Source: an uncultured Oscillospiraceae bacterium (GTDB taxonomy: Bacteria; Bacillota; Clostridia; Oscillospirales; Acutalibacteraceae). From it: a DNA stretch of 64,000 bases. Of the stretch, positions 55,171-64,000 are shown in pieces. Position 1 is the stretch's first letter. The number at the start of each line of letters is the position of its first letter. Where the stretch lies: the NCBI GenBank assembly GCA_948471205.1, contig CAOKRT010000002.1:62001-126000 (forward strand). Reading direction: 5' to 3'. Under the pieces are notes generated by a model. That model made no database searches and had not been told where the DNA came from. It worked only from the letters and a program-made list of their open reading frames with translations. The position numbers and the translations under genes were made by a program.

Positions 55171-56368
55171 AATACTATATAATTTTTGTGCTTGTCTGCT
55201 GGTTTTAACGCTTTCGTTTATAGGATTAACGGGCTGCTCAAATGAAGAAAACAAAATAAATACCGAACAGAATTCTGTTTCCTATGTTGAAAGGGAAGAT
55301 TTTCAAAATTTTCTTGGCGATTATTATAATATTGTAAAAGTAAAAAACGGCTATTACTTTTTTGAAAATATGAAATTATATTATTTTGATACGGAAACAA
55401 AAGATACCTATCCTGTTTGCAGCAAGCCGAACTGCAATCATAAAGGTGACTGTACGGCATTTTTTAATATCTTTAGTTTTTATCCTTTTCAATTATCCTA
55501 TTATAATAATTCATTATATGTATTAGGTTGGGAACAAGAAGGAAACAATCTCCGCCACAACTATATTTATGAGGTATCACTTGATAATTACAAGAGAAAA
55601 AAAGCAGCATATTTATTTGACAGTACAGCTTCAACAGATTCTGTAGTCTTTATCATACACCGCGGTTATGTGTATTTTCTGAGGGGCGGTTCAGGTAAGC
55701 TTGAGGAAACAACCGATTATTTATACAGAGTCAAGCTTGGAAATACAAACAAAAAGGATGATGCGGAAAGGATTTATGAATTCAGCGGAATCGGTGCCTC
55801 TGTAAACGGCTTAAAAGCAAGCGGAAATAATATTATTGTAAGCAATAGCTGTTATGGTGATACAGAAGGAAATCATTATGAAACATCCTATAATCTTATT
55901 AACATTCATTCTTTAGAAACAAAAAGAATCGCCGGAAAGGAGACCTATTATTTATTTGCAAATGAAAATAATATTTATTATGAAAACGGAACAGATACAG
56001 TGAATTGTATTAACCTTGATACAAATGAAGAAACATTTTTCTGTAATATAGACGGACCAGCATATATTTCAGCGGACAGCAAGTATATTTATTTTGATAA
56101 TATACAGGCAATTTATATAGGTAAGACAGATAAAAAAGACAGAAAAATACTGGTTTATGATAAAGAAGGAAACTACATAACAGAAATCGTGCCGAAAAAC
56201 CCAAAGGATGACTGTTATTTCGGCGGCGATGACGTTATGATTTTTAAAGAAAGAATTGCAGGCGAAACCACAACAACAGACTCGTCGGATAATGAAGCAA
56301 AAAGATATTATGTGCTTGACAAAACACAGTTAACCTCACCTGTAAAACAATTCATGGATATGGAATAA
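55163..56368 (+). CDS. Lipoprotein with beta-propeller-like domain
   Basis: A 401-residue lipoprotein. The signal ends in LTGC (lipidated Cys about residue 25). The mature part alternates short strands with Tyr-rich phrases such as NGYYFFENMKLYYFDTET, YNNSLYVLGWEQ, HRGYVYFLRG, ENNIYYENGTDTVNCINLDTNEE and DSKYIYFDNIQAIY, the look of a DUF5050-like beta-propeller. A cysteine motif CSKPNC.H...C.A.F (about residues 91-104) is one I have seen in many clostridial surface lipoproteins. Role unknown. It overlaps the preceding gene by 8 bases. After it, 56369-56509 holds nothing I can support except a 24-codon frame starting MLLLNCISFL. Confidence 0.7.
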   Translation: MRKILYNFCACLLVLTLSFIGLTGCSNEENKINTEQNSVSYVEREDFQNFLGDYYNIVKVKNGYYFFENMKLYYFDTETKDTYPVCSKPNCNHKGDCTAFFNIFSFYPFQLSYYNNSLYVLGWEQEGNNLRHNYIYEVSLDNYKRKKAAYLFDSTASTDSVVFIIHRGYVYFLRGGSGKLEETTDYLYRVKLGNTNKKDDAERIYEFSGIGASVNGLKASGNNIIVSNSCYGDTEGNHYETSYNLINIHSLETKRIAGKETYYLFANENNIYYENGTDTVNCINLDTNEETFFCNIDGPAYISADSKYIYFDNIQAIYIGKTDKKDRKILVYDKEGNYITEIVPKNPKDDCYFGGDDVMIFKERIAGETTTTDSSDNEAKRYYVLDKTQLTSPVKQFMDME

Positions 56369-56502
56369 TCATACAAAGCATTTCAGCGTATTTAAAAATA
56401 AAAAAATTTATTACAGCGGTGATTATAATGTTGCTGCTTAACTGCATTTCTTTTTTATATAACACAGCAAAGAAACAATTAAAGATTTATATAATACCTT
56501 AA

Positions 56503-56529
56503 ACAAAAAGCGGATACTTTCGTATCCGC
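56503..56529 (-). terminator. Terminator of ilvC
   Basis: GCGGATAC (56510-56517) pairs perfectly with GTATCCGC (56522-56529). On the minus strand TTTTTGTTT follows. It starts 16 bases after the ilvC stop. Confidence 0.85.
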
Positions 56530-56545
56530 CTTCATTTTTATTAGA

Positions 56546-57668
<1,123 letters not shown>

Positions 57669-57687
57669 TATATAATTAAAAATATTT

Positions 57688-58344
57688 TTACAGCCGTTCA
57701 ATTGCATGAATAATATGAAGCTTCATCGCCGTTCTTGCACCCTCGGGATTCCGCTTTTTGATAAACTCCATAATCAGCCTGTCATCCTTCAAATTATCCT
57801 CGCTTACATCCTGATCCTTTGTAAGAACCACCACACCTTTTTTTATTGCATTAAAAATAACCGGCATAAACTGCTTAACAAAGGAATTATGGGTGGCATT
57901 TGCTATGCTTTCATGAAATTTCTGTTCTTCAAATGTTCTGTCCTCACCGCTTAGTATCTTTTTTTCAATTTCTTCACCATAATAGCAGATGGTTTCAATT
58001 TCCTCATCAGTTGCCCTTTCTGCCGCAAGATAGGCGCATTCAGGTTCAAACATAAGCCGCATTTCAAACAAATCCTCAAGCCCCGAAGCTATGTCATTTA
58101 AATTTCCGGAATTAATGATTGTGGTTGAAGTAACAAACGTTCCCTTTCCTCTTCTGATTTCAACAATCCCGTTTGTGGTAAGTATTTTTACAGCTTCTCT
58201 TAATGTGGAACGGCTTACACCCAACTCGCTTGACAAATCATTTTCGTTCGGCAGCTTGTCACCGGCTGAAAAACGGTTTTCCTCATCTATCATTTTAATA
58301 ATACGCTGTGCAGTACTGTCTGCAAGCATTGCGGAATTACTCAT
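57688..58344 (-). CDS. FadR/GntR-family transcriptional regulator
   Basis: A 218-residue GntR regulator. The winged helix is at about 5-75 (AQRIIKMIDEENRFSAGDKLPNENDLSSELGVSRSTLREAVKILTTNGIVEIRRGKGTFV). The all-helical FCD ligand domain spans about 90-215 (MRLMFEPECAYLAAERATDEEIETICYYGEEIEKKI..FHESIANATHNSFVKQFMPVI), with His residues suited to metal-dependent acid binding. The ATG at 58344 is preceded by AGAGGTG; the longer frame has no site. Ligand unknown; FCD regulators commonly sense carboxylic acids. It lies directly upstream of ilvC and divergent from the DUF815 gene. Confidence 0.88.
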   Translation of the reverse strand: MSNSAMLADSTAQRIIKMIDEENRFSAGDKLPNENDLSSELGVSRSTLREAVKILTTNGIVEIRRGKGTFVTSTTIINSGNLNDIASGLEDLFEMRLMFEPECAYLAAERATDEEIETICYYGEEIEKKILSGEDRTFEEQKFHESIANATHNSFVKQFMPVIFNAIKKGVVVLTKDQDVSEDNLKDDRLIMEFIKKRNPEGARTAMKLHIIHAIERL

Positions 58345-58363
58345 ATCTACACCTCTTTTCACA

Positions 58364-58393
58364 ATCATAGCATACATTGCTTTCAAATGTCAA
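58364..58393 (-). promoter_or_regulatory. Promoter of the FadR-type regulator gene
   Basis: Perfect TTGACA (58388-58393), 18 bases, TATGAT (58364-58369) on the minus strand, 20 bases before the ATG. Confidence 0.65.
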
Positions 58394-58402
58394 TACGTTG
58401 TC

Positions 58403-58417
58403 AGACATCTTATGTCT
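58403..58417. promoter_or_regulatory. Palindromic candidate operator of the FadR-type regulator
   Basis: AGACAT-CTT-ATGTCT is a perfect 6-base inverted repeat, 10 bases upstream of the regulator's -35 box. Its half-site AGACATC recurs inside the ilvC promoter spacer. Spacing and position fit autoregulation by a GntR protein; binding is inferred. Confidence 0.45.
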
Positions 58418-58531
58418 TTAAATGGAATGAATTTGCAATTGTATGAACGATTATTGTTTCTTCTATTGTAAATCACAGAAAATAGTAGTAATATAACAAT
58501 TAGATATTATTTTTAAATTAAGAAGTGAGAA

Positions 58532-59767
58532 ATGATGAATAAAGCACAGGAATTAAGATTTTATATAGAAGCGCTTTGCGTTTATGATTTAAAAAAGGAC
58601 GAGGTAATTTCCTCTCTGCTGAACCTTTTGCAAAATATAAATAATGAAAAAGTGCTTGAAAAGCAAAGTGAATTTTTCAGAATGGTAACAAGCCATAAAT
58701 CATTTGCAGAATACGTTTCCGGATTAATCCTGACAGATGACAACGCTTTTACCAAAGCCGCCGCCAGCGACGATTTGAACGCCCTGCCCGAATCCGTTAT
58801 AAACGGTGTTAAAAGCGATCTTGAAAAGCTTGAAGCAATTGCATTTATTAAACCTGAAGATATTTACAATTCCGTTGAAAACGAGGATTTAAAAAACATT
58901 TTAAAAACCCTTCCTGCCTGGGAAACCGGAAAAGCACTTTCGCCGCTGTGCACAAAATGGACGGAGAAAATTGATGCACTTGTACAGTATCATAAAACAA
59001 ACGGCTATGGTATGTATTCAAAATATGTTGCTTTTACATGGAGAAATCACAGCCTTTACCCGATTAACGGCACAGACCCCGTTCTTCTTTCCGATTTAAA
59101 AAATTATGAGTTTCAGCGGCAAAAGGTAATAGACAATACCGAAAGTTTCGTCAACGGTTACCCTTCAAACAATGTTTTACTTTACGGTGACAGGGGCACG
59201 GGAAAAAGTTCTACCGTGCATGCAGTTTTAAACGAATATGCTAAATTCGGTTTAAGAATGATCGAAATATCCAAAAGCGATATTCCCGACTTAAATCTTA
59301 TACGCGAACTGCTTTCGCAAAGCCCGATGAAATTTATTATTTTTATTGACGATTTATGCTTTGATTCACACGACGATTCCTTCGGCGAACTGAAGGCCGC
59401 ACTGGAAGGCAGTCTTTCAGGCAGAAAACACAATACAATAATATATGCAACATCAAACAGACGCCATTTAATTAAAGAAAGCTTTTCAGACCGGGAAAAT
59501 GATATTAACAGAAACGATATAATGCAGGAACAGTTAAGCCTTTCCGACCGTTTCGGATTATCTGTAACATTTATTAATCCCGACAAAAAGAATTATCTTG
59601 ATATTATTGATAAAATTGCAGCAGACAGGGAGCTTCATGTTAACCCGGAAAAACTTCATCTTGTAGCCGAACAGTGGGCATCACGAAAAGGCGGAAGGTC
59701 TCCGCGCTGTGCAAAACAATTTATAGACTTTGTTGAAAGCGCAGAAATGCGCGGAAAAGAATGGTAA
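58532..59767 (+). CDS. DUF815 AAA-type ATPase
   Basis: A 411-residue predicted ATPase of the DUF815 family. A helical N-terminal domain (1-190) precedes a P-loop domain: FVNGYPSNNVLLYGDRGTGKSSTVHAVLNEY (Walker A GDRGTGKSS, about 218-226), FIIFIDDLCFDSHDDSFGELKAALEGSL (Walker B), IIYATSNRRHLI (sensor 1) and the C-terminal WASRKGGRSPRCAKQFIDF. Function unknown; related to DnaA/IstB-like clamp ATPases. Two adjacent ATG codons (58532, 58535) are possible starts. A single gene between the divergent FadR-type gene and the two-component system. Confidence 0.85.
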   Translation: MMNKAQELRFYIEALCVYDLKKDEVISSLLNLLQNINNEKVLEKQSEFFRMVTSHKSFAEYVSGLILTDDNAFTKAAASDDLNALPESVINGVKSDLEKLEAIAFIKPEDIYNSVENEDLKNILKTLPAWETGKALSPLCTKWTEKIDALVQYHKTNGYGMYSKYVAFTWRNHSLYPINGTDPVLLSDLKNYEFQRQKVIDNTESFVNGYPSNNVLLYGDRGTGKSSTVHAVLNEYAKFGLRMIEISKSDIPDLNLIRELLSQSPMKFIIFIDDLCFDSHDDSFGELKAALEGSLSGRKHNTIIYATSNRRHLIKESFSDRENDINRNDIMQEQLSLSDRFGLSVTFINPDKKNYLDIIDKIAADRELHVNPEKLHLVAEQWASRKGGRSPRCAKQFIDFVESAEMRGKEW

Positions 59768-59870
59768 ACACTTAGTTAAAAAAATCTTAACAAATTTCAC
59801 TGTTTGTTTACCGAAACATAAAAATATGAACAAAAACAAATGATAATATAGCTGCAAAGGAGAAAAAATT

Positions 59871-60566
59871 ATGAGTAATAAAATTCTGGTTGTAGATGAT
59901 GATCTTCACATCTGCGAACTGCTTAAACTTTATCTTGAAAATGAAAATTACACAGTTTATGTTGCAAACGACGGTCAGGCGGCTGTTGACACGTTTGCTT
60001 CAAAAGCACCTGATCTTGTTCTGCTGGATATCATGCTTCCCAAAATGGACGGCTGGCAAGTTTGCCGCGAAATCCGCAAAACATCATCTGTGCCCATAAT
60101 CATGCTCAGCGCAAAAGGCGAAACCTTTGACAAGGTACTTGGTCTTGAACTCGGCGCAGACGATTATGTTACAAAACCGTTTGAAGCGAAAGAGGTTATG
60201 GCAAGAATTAAAGCTGTGCTCCGCCGTTCAAAAGGAGATAGTGACAATGCAGGCAGCCAAAAGAAAACCGTTGTTTATGACAAACTTGAAATTAACATTG
60301 TCAATTACGAATTAAAGGTAAACGGAATTGCCGTAGATACGCCGCCCAAAGAACTGGAACTGATTTACCATTTTGCATCAAACCCAAACAGGGTTTATAC
60401 AAGAGATCAGCTTCTGGATGAAGTATGGGGATTTGATTATTACGGTGATTCAAGAACGGTTGATGTTCACGTTAAGCGCCTTCGCGAGAAGCTGGAAGGT
60501 GTATCCGACCAGTGGACCTTAAAAACAGTTTGGGGTGTAGGCTATAAATTTGAAACCAAGGATTAA
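59871..60566 (+). CDS. OmpR/PhoP-family response regulator
   Basis: A 231-residue regulator. The receiver domain (1-120) has the acidic pair in LVVDDD, phospho-acceptor Asp53 (LVLLDIMLPKMDGW), Ser/Thr in IIMLSAKG and Lys in VTKPFEAKEV. The winged-helix output domain (about 135-230) has PPKELELIYHFASNPNRVYTRDQLLDEVWGFDYYGDSRTVDVHVKRLREKL. AAAGGAG precedes the ATG. It is followed after 5 bases by its sensor kinase, then by htrA, suggesting an envelope-stress circuit like CssRS or WalRK-type systems. Confidence 0.94.
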   Translation: MSNKILVVDDDLHICELLKLYLENENYTVYVANDGQAAVDTFASKAPDLVLLDIMLPKMDGWQVCREIRKTSSVPIIMLSAKGETFDKVLGLELGADDYVTKPFEAKEVMARIKAVLRRSKGDSDNAGSQKKTVVYDKLEINIVNYELKVNGIAVDTPPKELELIYHFASNPNRVYTRDQLLDEVWGFDYYGDSRTVDVHVKRLREKLEGVSDQWTLKTVWGVGYKFETKD

Positions 60567-60571
60567 ATTAA

Positions 60572-62110
60572 ATGTCTGTAAAAAATAAGCTTATTGCAGT
60601 TAAAAACTATATAGCAGAAGTTATTGTTGCAAATACAAATATTTTCACAAAATATTTTGTGCTTTTCGCAGCCATTTTCCTTGTGGTTTTAACGGTTCTT
60701 GGGTCATCGCTTTTTCTTCTTGTTAACAATTATATGGCTAATGAAAGAGCAAATCTGCTGAAAAACAATACCGCTTCTATCTCAAACACGGTTGAAAATG
60801 TTATATCCATTGAAGATATGAATATAAATTACAGCCTTGAAAAAGAGCTTGTTTGCGAAACGCTTTCAACCATTTCACAATCAATTGAAGCTGATATTTT
60901 TGTATGCGATCTTAACGGAAGCATACTGTTCTGCAGTGAACGCGCCGGCTCGCTTCCCTTTTCGGGAACTATGCTTCCCTGTTCAAAACATGATAATCTG
61001 AAAATGAACAGCACCATAATTAACGCAGTTGCAGAAAAAGGCGAAATTGTTGAAACCACGCACATTCTGAGCCTTCAGTATTTTGTTGTCGGCAAACCTA
61101 TCATTTCAGACGGAAAAATTATAGGTTCTGTTTTTGCACTTGCAAACACCGGAATACAGTCTCTTGTGCTTGAATTTTTAAGAATTTTTATAATTTCCGC
61201 GTTTTTCTGCCTTATTCTTGCCTTCATATGTATATACTATTTAACAAAGAAAATAGTTACACCGCTTCAGCAGATGAGCAAGGCGGCAAAGCAGTTTTCT
61301 GTTGGTGATTTTTCTTACAGAGTGAAAACAACAGGAAATGATGAGCTTGCCGATCTTGGCAATGCCTTTAATGATATGGCAGATGCACTTGACACACTTG
61401 AAGGTTCAAGACGAAGCTTTGTTTCCAATGTTTCGCATGAGCTTAAAACCCCTATGACATCCATTGCCGGATTTATTGACGGCATTCTTGACGGCACAAT
61501 TCCCAAAAGCAAACAGGATTATTATCTTGATATTGTAAGCACAGAAATACGGCGGTTGTCCAGACTGGTTGTTTCCATGCTCAATATGAGCAAAATTGAA
61601 AGCGGCGACCTTGAAATGAAACCGTCCAAATATGATATTTCAGATCAGATAATTCACATTCTTTTGACCTTTGAACAGAAAATTGAAAATAACAACATTC
61701 AAATTAAGGGTCTTGAAAATCTGAAACCGACTTTCATTGTTGCCGACCCCGATATGATTTATCAGGCAATCTATAACTTATTCGACAATGCCGTTAAATT
61801 CACCGATGACGGCGGTTATATTCAGGTTTCATTGAAAGAACGCAGCACAGACATTAAAGTATCCATAAAAAACAGCGGTGAAGGCATAAAAGAAGAAGAA
61901 CTTTCTAAAGTTTTTGAGCGTTTTTATAAAGTAGACAAAAGCAGAAGCCTGGATTCAAAGGGCGCCGGCTTAGGTCTTTATATAGTTAAACTTATGATTG
62001 AAATGCACGGAGGACGAATTGAGGCTGAAAGCGACAGTTCGGAAAGTGCCCAATTCACATTTACGCTTCCAAAGCAGTTCAGTCCTATTTATAAAAAGGA
62101 GAAACATTAA
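60572..62110 (+). CDS. Sensor histidine kinase
   Basis: A 512-residue kinase with membrane helix 1 (about 28-50), an extracytoplasmic sensor loop of about 150 residues (51-205), helix 2 (about 208-230), a HAMP domain (KKIVTPLQQMSKAAKQFSVGDFSYRVKTTGNDELADLGNAFNDMADAL), HisKA with His289 in NVSHELKTPMTSIAGFIDGILDG, and HATPase_c with N box NLFDNAVKFTDDGG, G1 NSGEGI, F box ERFYKVDKSRS and G2 GAGLGLYIVK. The signal is unknown. The preceding regulator ends 5 bases before it. Confidence 0.94.
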   Translation: MSVKNKLIAVKNYIAEVIVANTNIFTKYFVLFAAIFLVVLTVLGSSLFLLVNNYMANERANLLKNNTASISNTVENVISIEDMNINYSLEKELVCETLSTISQSIEADIFVCDLNGSILFCSERAGSLPFSGTMLPCSKHDNLKMNSTIINAVAEKGEIVETTHILSLQYFVVGKPIISDGKIIGSVFALANTGIQSLVLEFLRIFIISAFFCLILAFICIYYLTKKIVTPLQQMSKAAKQFSVGDFSYRVKTTGNDELADLGNAFNDMADALDTLEGSRRSFVSNVSHELKTPMTSIAGFIDGILDGTIPKSKQDYYLDIVSTEIRRLSRLVVSMLNMSKIESGDLEMKPSKYDISDQIIHILLTFEQKIENNNIQIKGLENLKPTFIVADPDMIYQAIYNLFDNAVKFTDDGGYIQVSLKERSTDIKVSIKNSGEGIKEEELSKVFERFYKVDKSRSLDSKGAGLGLYIVKLMIEMHGGRIEAESDSSESAQFTFTLPKQFSPIYKKEKH

Positions 62111-62112
62111 TT

Positions 62113-63555
62113 ATGAACGAATTTGAAAACAACGAAGAATTTACCTCGCCTAATCCTCCGGAGCAAAACACTTCAGAGCAAAATCAGACAGCGGCGGAAA
62201 ACAACACAACATACCATTATTCATATACTTCTCCGGGCACGCAGAACAGCGGACAGTATTATGATCCCAATCAGCAGCAAAGCACCTATCAGTCCGCTTA
62301 CAGTAATCAGACACAGACACCGAATTACAGCGGTCCGTCTGCCGGTGCACCCAAGAAAAAAAGCAAGGCAGTTATCATTTTTATCATTATATTTATTTGC
62401 TGTGCAGGGCTGGCAGTCGGCGGATTATTTTTATCTGCATTTTCCAAAAACAGCGGCACAGAAAACAAAAAGGAAAATACAAATTCCTCTTCACAGGTAG
62501 AAACAGAAACGCAGCCGGATGTTCCGCTTACAGATGCGGCAGGCGATTTAACCGTTGCCGGCGTTGCAAAAAATGCCGCTGATTCCTGTGTAGGAATTAC
62601 AGTTTATACCCAATCCACCAATTACAGCAATTTCTATGGCTATGGCTCTCAGAATAATAACGGTGAAAATGTTAAATCCGGAGCCGGTTCAGGCATTCTG
62701 ATGCTTGAAGATAACGGAAAAACATATATTTTAACCAATGCACATGTTATAAGCGACGGAACAAAATTTACAGTAACACTGAATGACAAAACGGAATATG
62801 AAGCAACTATGGTAGGCTATGACAGCCAGACGGATATTGGTGTTCTTGCAATAAATGCAACAGGACTGAAAATTGCAAAATTTGCAGATTCCGATTCAAC
62901 GGTACAGGGTGAACAGGTTGTTGTTATAGGTTGTCCCGGCGGTCTTGATTTCCTTAACAGTCTTTCAAGCGGTTATGTTTCCGCCCTTGCAAGACCGATT
63001 AAATCAACTATAGGCTATAATACCGAATGCATTCAGATTGATGCTTCCATAAATCCCGGAAACAGCGGCGGCGGTCTTTTCAATATGCAGGGCCAGATAA
63101 TCGGAGTAACCTCCTCTAAAATTGCCGCAACGGATTATGAAGGAATGGGCTTTGCCATCCCAAGCAATACCGCAGTAGCAACTGCCAACAGCCTTATTAA
63201 AGTAGGTTATGTTGAAGGCAGGGCAAAACTTGGAATCACATACAAGGCTATCGGTTCCTATTCAAATGCCACCGCCATTGTCAACGCGCTTGGTCAGCTT
63301 GGTTTTGAAAATGCTGTCGGCACAATGGTTATAAACGAAGTGAACAGCGATTCCGATCTTGCAGGAAAAGATATCCAGCAGTATGATATGATTGTTGCCG
63401 TTAACGGAGAAACCCTGACTTCCGTTGATATTATGACCTCTGTGCTTGCAAAAAGCAAACCAGGAGACAAGGTTAAGCTTACCGTTGCACGAATTAAAAA
63501 TAATCAGATAGATACCTTTGACATAGAATGTCTGCTTGTTGAATCAAAAGGTTAA
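62113..63555 (+). CDS. HtrA/DegP-family membrane serine protease with PDZ domain
   Basis: A 480-residue protease. Residues 1-85 are a cytoplasmic low-complexity tail rich in Asn, Gln, Ser, Pro and Tyr. One membrane helix follows (about 90-113, KAVIIFIIIFICCAGLAVGGLFL). The trypsin-like domain has His211 (LTNAHVI), Asp241 (DSQTDIGVL) and Ser318 (NPGNSGGGLF). The C-terminal PDZ domain (about 375-475, VNSDSDLAGKDIQQYDMIVAVNGETLTSVDIM) ends the protein. It degrades misfolded exported proteins. It begins 3 bases after the kinase gene and ends in a strong terminator, so the three genes form one operon. Confidence 0.94.
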   Translation: MNEFENNEEFTSPNPPEQNTSEQNQTAAENNTTYHYSYTSPGTQNSGQYYDPNQQQSTYQSAYSNQTQTPNYSGPSAGAPKKKSKAVIIFIIIFICCAGLAVGGLFLSAFSKNSGTENKKENTNSSSQVETETQPDVPLTDAAGDLTVAGVAKNAADSCVGITVYTQSTNYSNFYGYGSQNNNGENVKSGAGSGILMLEDNGKTYILTNAHVISDGTKFTVTLNDKTEYEATMVGYDSQTDIGVLAINATGLKIAKFADSDSTVQGEQVVVIGCPGGLDFLNSLSSGYVSALARPIKSTIGYNTECIQIDASINPGNSGGGLFNMQGQIIGVTSSKIAATDYEGMGFAIPSNTAVATANSLIKVGYVEGRAKLGITYKAIGSYSNATAIVNALGQLGFENAVGTMVINEVNSDSDLAGKDIQQYDMIVAVNGETLTSVDIMTSVLAKSKPGDKVKLTVARIKNNQIDTFDIECLLVESKG

Positions 63556-63570
63556 TAAAAACAAACATTT

Positions 63571-63602
63571 ATCCCGGTCCGCTGATGCGGCCGGGATTTT
63601 TT
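63571..63602 (+). terminator. Terminator of the regulator-kinase-htrA operon
   Basis: ATCCCGG plus CCGC (63571-63582, one bulged T) pairs with GCGGCCGGGAT (63587-63597), followed by TTTTTAT. Confidence 0.9.
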
Positions 63603-63604
63603 AT

Positions 63605-63633
63605 GTGCCAATTCGCTTTGTCTTTCATATTAT
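63605..63633 (+). promoter_or_regulatory. Weak promoter before the structured leader
   Basis: GTGCCA (63605-63610, four of six consensus bases), 17 bases, TATTAT (63628-63633). The predicted start near 63640 coincides with the first base-paired segment of the leader at 63642. Confidence 0.4.
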
Positions 63634-63641
63634 AGATTGAA

Positions 63642-63800
63642 GTATCAGGAAATAACGTTATAAAACACCGCACTGAAACGTTGTATTTTCCTCAAAATCT
63701 GCCTGATACGTAAATTTGAGACATGCAGTCCGTATCACGCCTTGTCCGGCTACAGCAGGGATTTACCGTGATTGAAATATATCTGTAGCCGGAAAGGCGA
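63642..63800 (+). ncRNA. Highly structured 5' leader with pseudoknot, candidate cis-regulatory RNA
   Basis: Hairpin 1: GTATCAGG (63642-63649) with CCTGATAC (63702-63709), with inner pairing GGAAA/TTTCC and AACGTT (63654-63659) with AACGTT (63677-63682). Hairpin 2: CGCCTT (63738-63743) with AAGGCG (63794-63799) and CCGGCTACAG (63746-63755) with CTGTAGCCGG (63783-63792), 16 pairs. The 27-base loop of hairpin 2 contains GTGAT (63768-63772), which can pair with ATCAC (63734-63738) just 5' of the stem, an H-type pseudoknot. The 3' arm includes AAAGG, the only purine-rich segment before the ATG at 63812. I do not recognise it as a known riboswitch class. Confidence 0.5.
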
Positions 63801-63811
63801 TGTGAATTTCT

Positions 63812-64000
63812 ATGGCAGATATAAGCTTATGTATGATTGTTAAAAACGAGGAAAAAGTGCTTGCAAGATGCCTTGACAGTATTAAAGATGCAGTTGACGA
63901 AATCATTATTGCAGACACGGGAAGCAATGACCAAACAAAAGAAACAGCACAAAAATATACAGATAAAATATATGATTTTGAATGGACAGATGACTTCTCC
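63812..64000 (+). CDS. Family 2 glycosyltransferase, N-terminal fragment (cut by window edge)
   Basis: Sixty-three codons from an ATG at 63812 to the right edge: MADISLCMIVKNEEKVLARC, LDSIKDAVDEIIIADTGSND, then TAQKYTDKIYDFEWTDDFS. The opening IVKNEE, the DEIIIADTGSND nucleotide-sugar binding block and the FEWTDDFS phrase are typical of GT2 enzymes of the SunS-like group (often with tetratricopeptide repeats). Acceptor unknown. The ribosome binding site is poor, and its best candidate AAAGG is paired in the leader hairpin, so translation may be regulated. Confidence 0.8.
   Translation, partial: MADISLCMIVKNEEKVLARCLDSIKDAVDEIIIADTGSNDQTKETAQKYTDKIYDFEWTDDFS

Noticed and set aside
56430-56502. 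Small hydrophobic ORF (MLLLNCISFL..) between the lipoprotein gene and ilvC terminator
   Set aside because: 24 codons, no ribosome binding site, AT-rich intergenic sequence; cannot be supported.

Overview
The window looks like chromosomal DNA of a low-GC, Gram-positive Clostridia-type anaerobe, most likely an Oscillospiraceae/Ruminococcaceae-like gut bacterium. The basis is AT-rich intergenic DNA with near-consensus sigma-A promoters, strong AGGAGG-type ribosome binding sites with GTG and TTG starts, clostridial family content (QueH, RarA, DUF1934 before argS, DUF815 ATPase, DUF4830, HTH-DUF4097 fusion, CdaR-like regulator) and lipoproteins with a Gram-positive lipobox. No rRNA, tRNA, CRISPR array, transposase, integrase or phage gene was seen.

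Layout. 1-3700 (minus): radical SAM/SPASM protein, CBS-domain membrane protein, pth and the start of mfd. 3861-7580 (minus): lacZ behind a sugar-phosphate transferase. 7904-11350 (plus): lipoprotein and secA. 11467-13969 (minus): two membrane-anchored glycerophosphodiester phosphodiesterase-like proteins around a nitroreductase-like protein. 14059-25414 (minus): a division/cell-wall cluster ftsE-ftsX followed by three tandem coiled-coil M23 peptidases, then queH, rarA, an aldo/keto reductase, nth, aroK and guaB. 25670-26755 (minus): CdaR/PucR-type regulator. 26921-33005 (minus): a transcription unit with promoter and terminator visible, FHA-ftsW/rodA-pbpA-hflX-DUF4830-rsuA. 33074-35960 (plus): galM and a membrane HTH-DUF4097 protein. 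36013-43587 (minus): a TrpXYZ-like ABC transporter, DAHP synthase, a DRE-TIM aldolase, serA and serC. 44818-50285 (plus): ddl-murI-DUF1934-argS-radical SAM paralogue.

50286-56368 is an AT-rich accessory block. It holds an ECF-type sigma factor, a DUF4367-like anti-sigma candidate, a small secreted protein, a secreted protein resembling zinc-dependent phospholipase C, small membrane proteins and a lipoprotein. Two copies of a 29-base promoter-like element with identical internal spacing (51212-51240 and 52606-52634) precede the anti-sigma gene and the phospholipase-like gene, so the block looks like a self-contained cell-surface stress or signalling regulon. Two coding remnants with matching sequence in matching frame bracket most of it.

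56546-64000: ilvC and a FadR-type regulator (minus), then a DUF815 ATPase, a PhoP-like response regulator, sensor kinase and HtrA protease (plus). The window ends with a highly structured 5' leader and the start of a family 2 glycosyltransferase. Peptidoglycan synthesis and remodelling (ddl, murI, ftsW/rodA, pbpA, ftsEX with M23 enzymes) and amino-acid synthesis (aroF, aroK, serA, serC, ilvC) are over-represented themes. Start codons were chosen by ribosome binding site and signal peptide, so several differ from the longest open frame.
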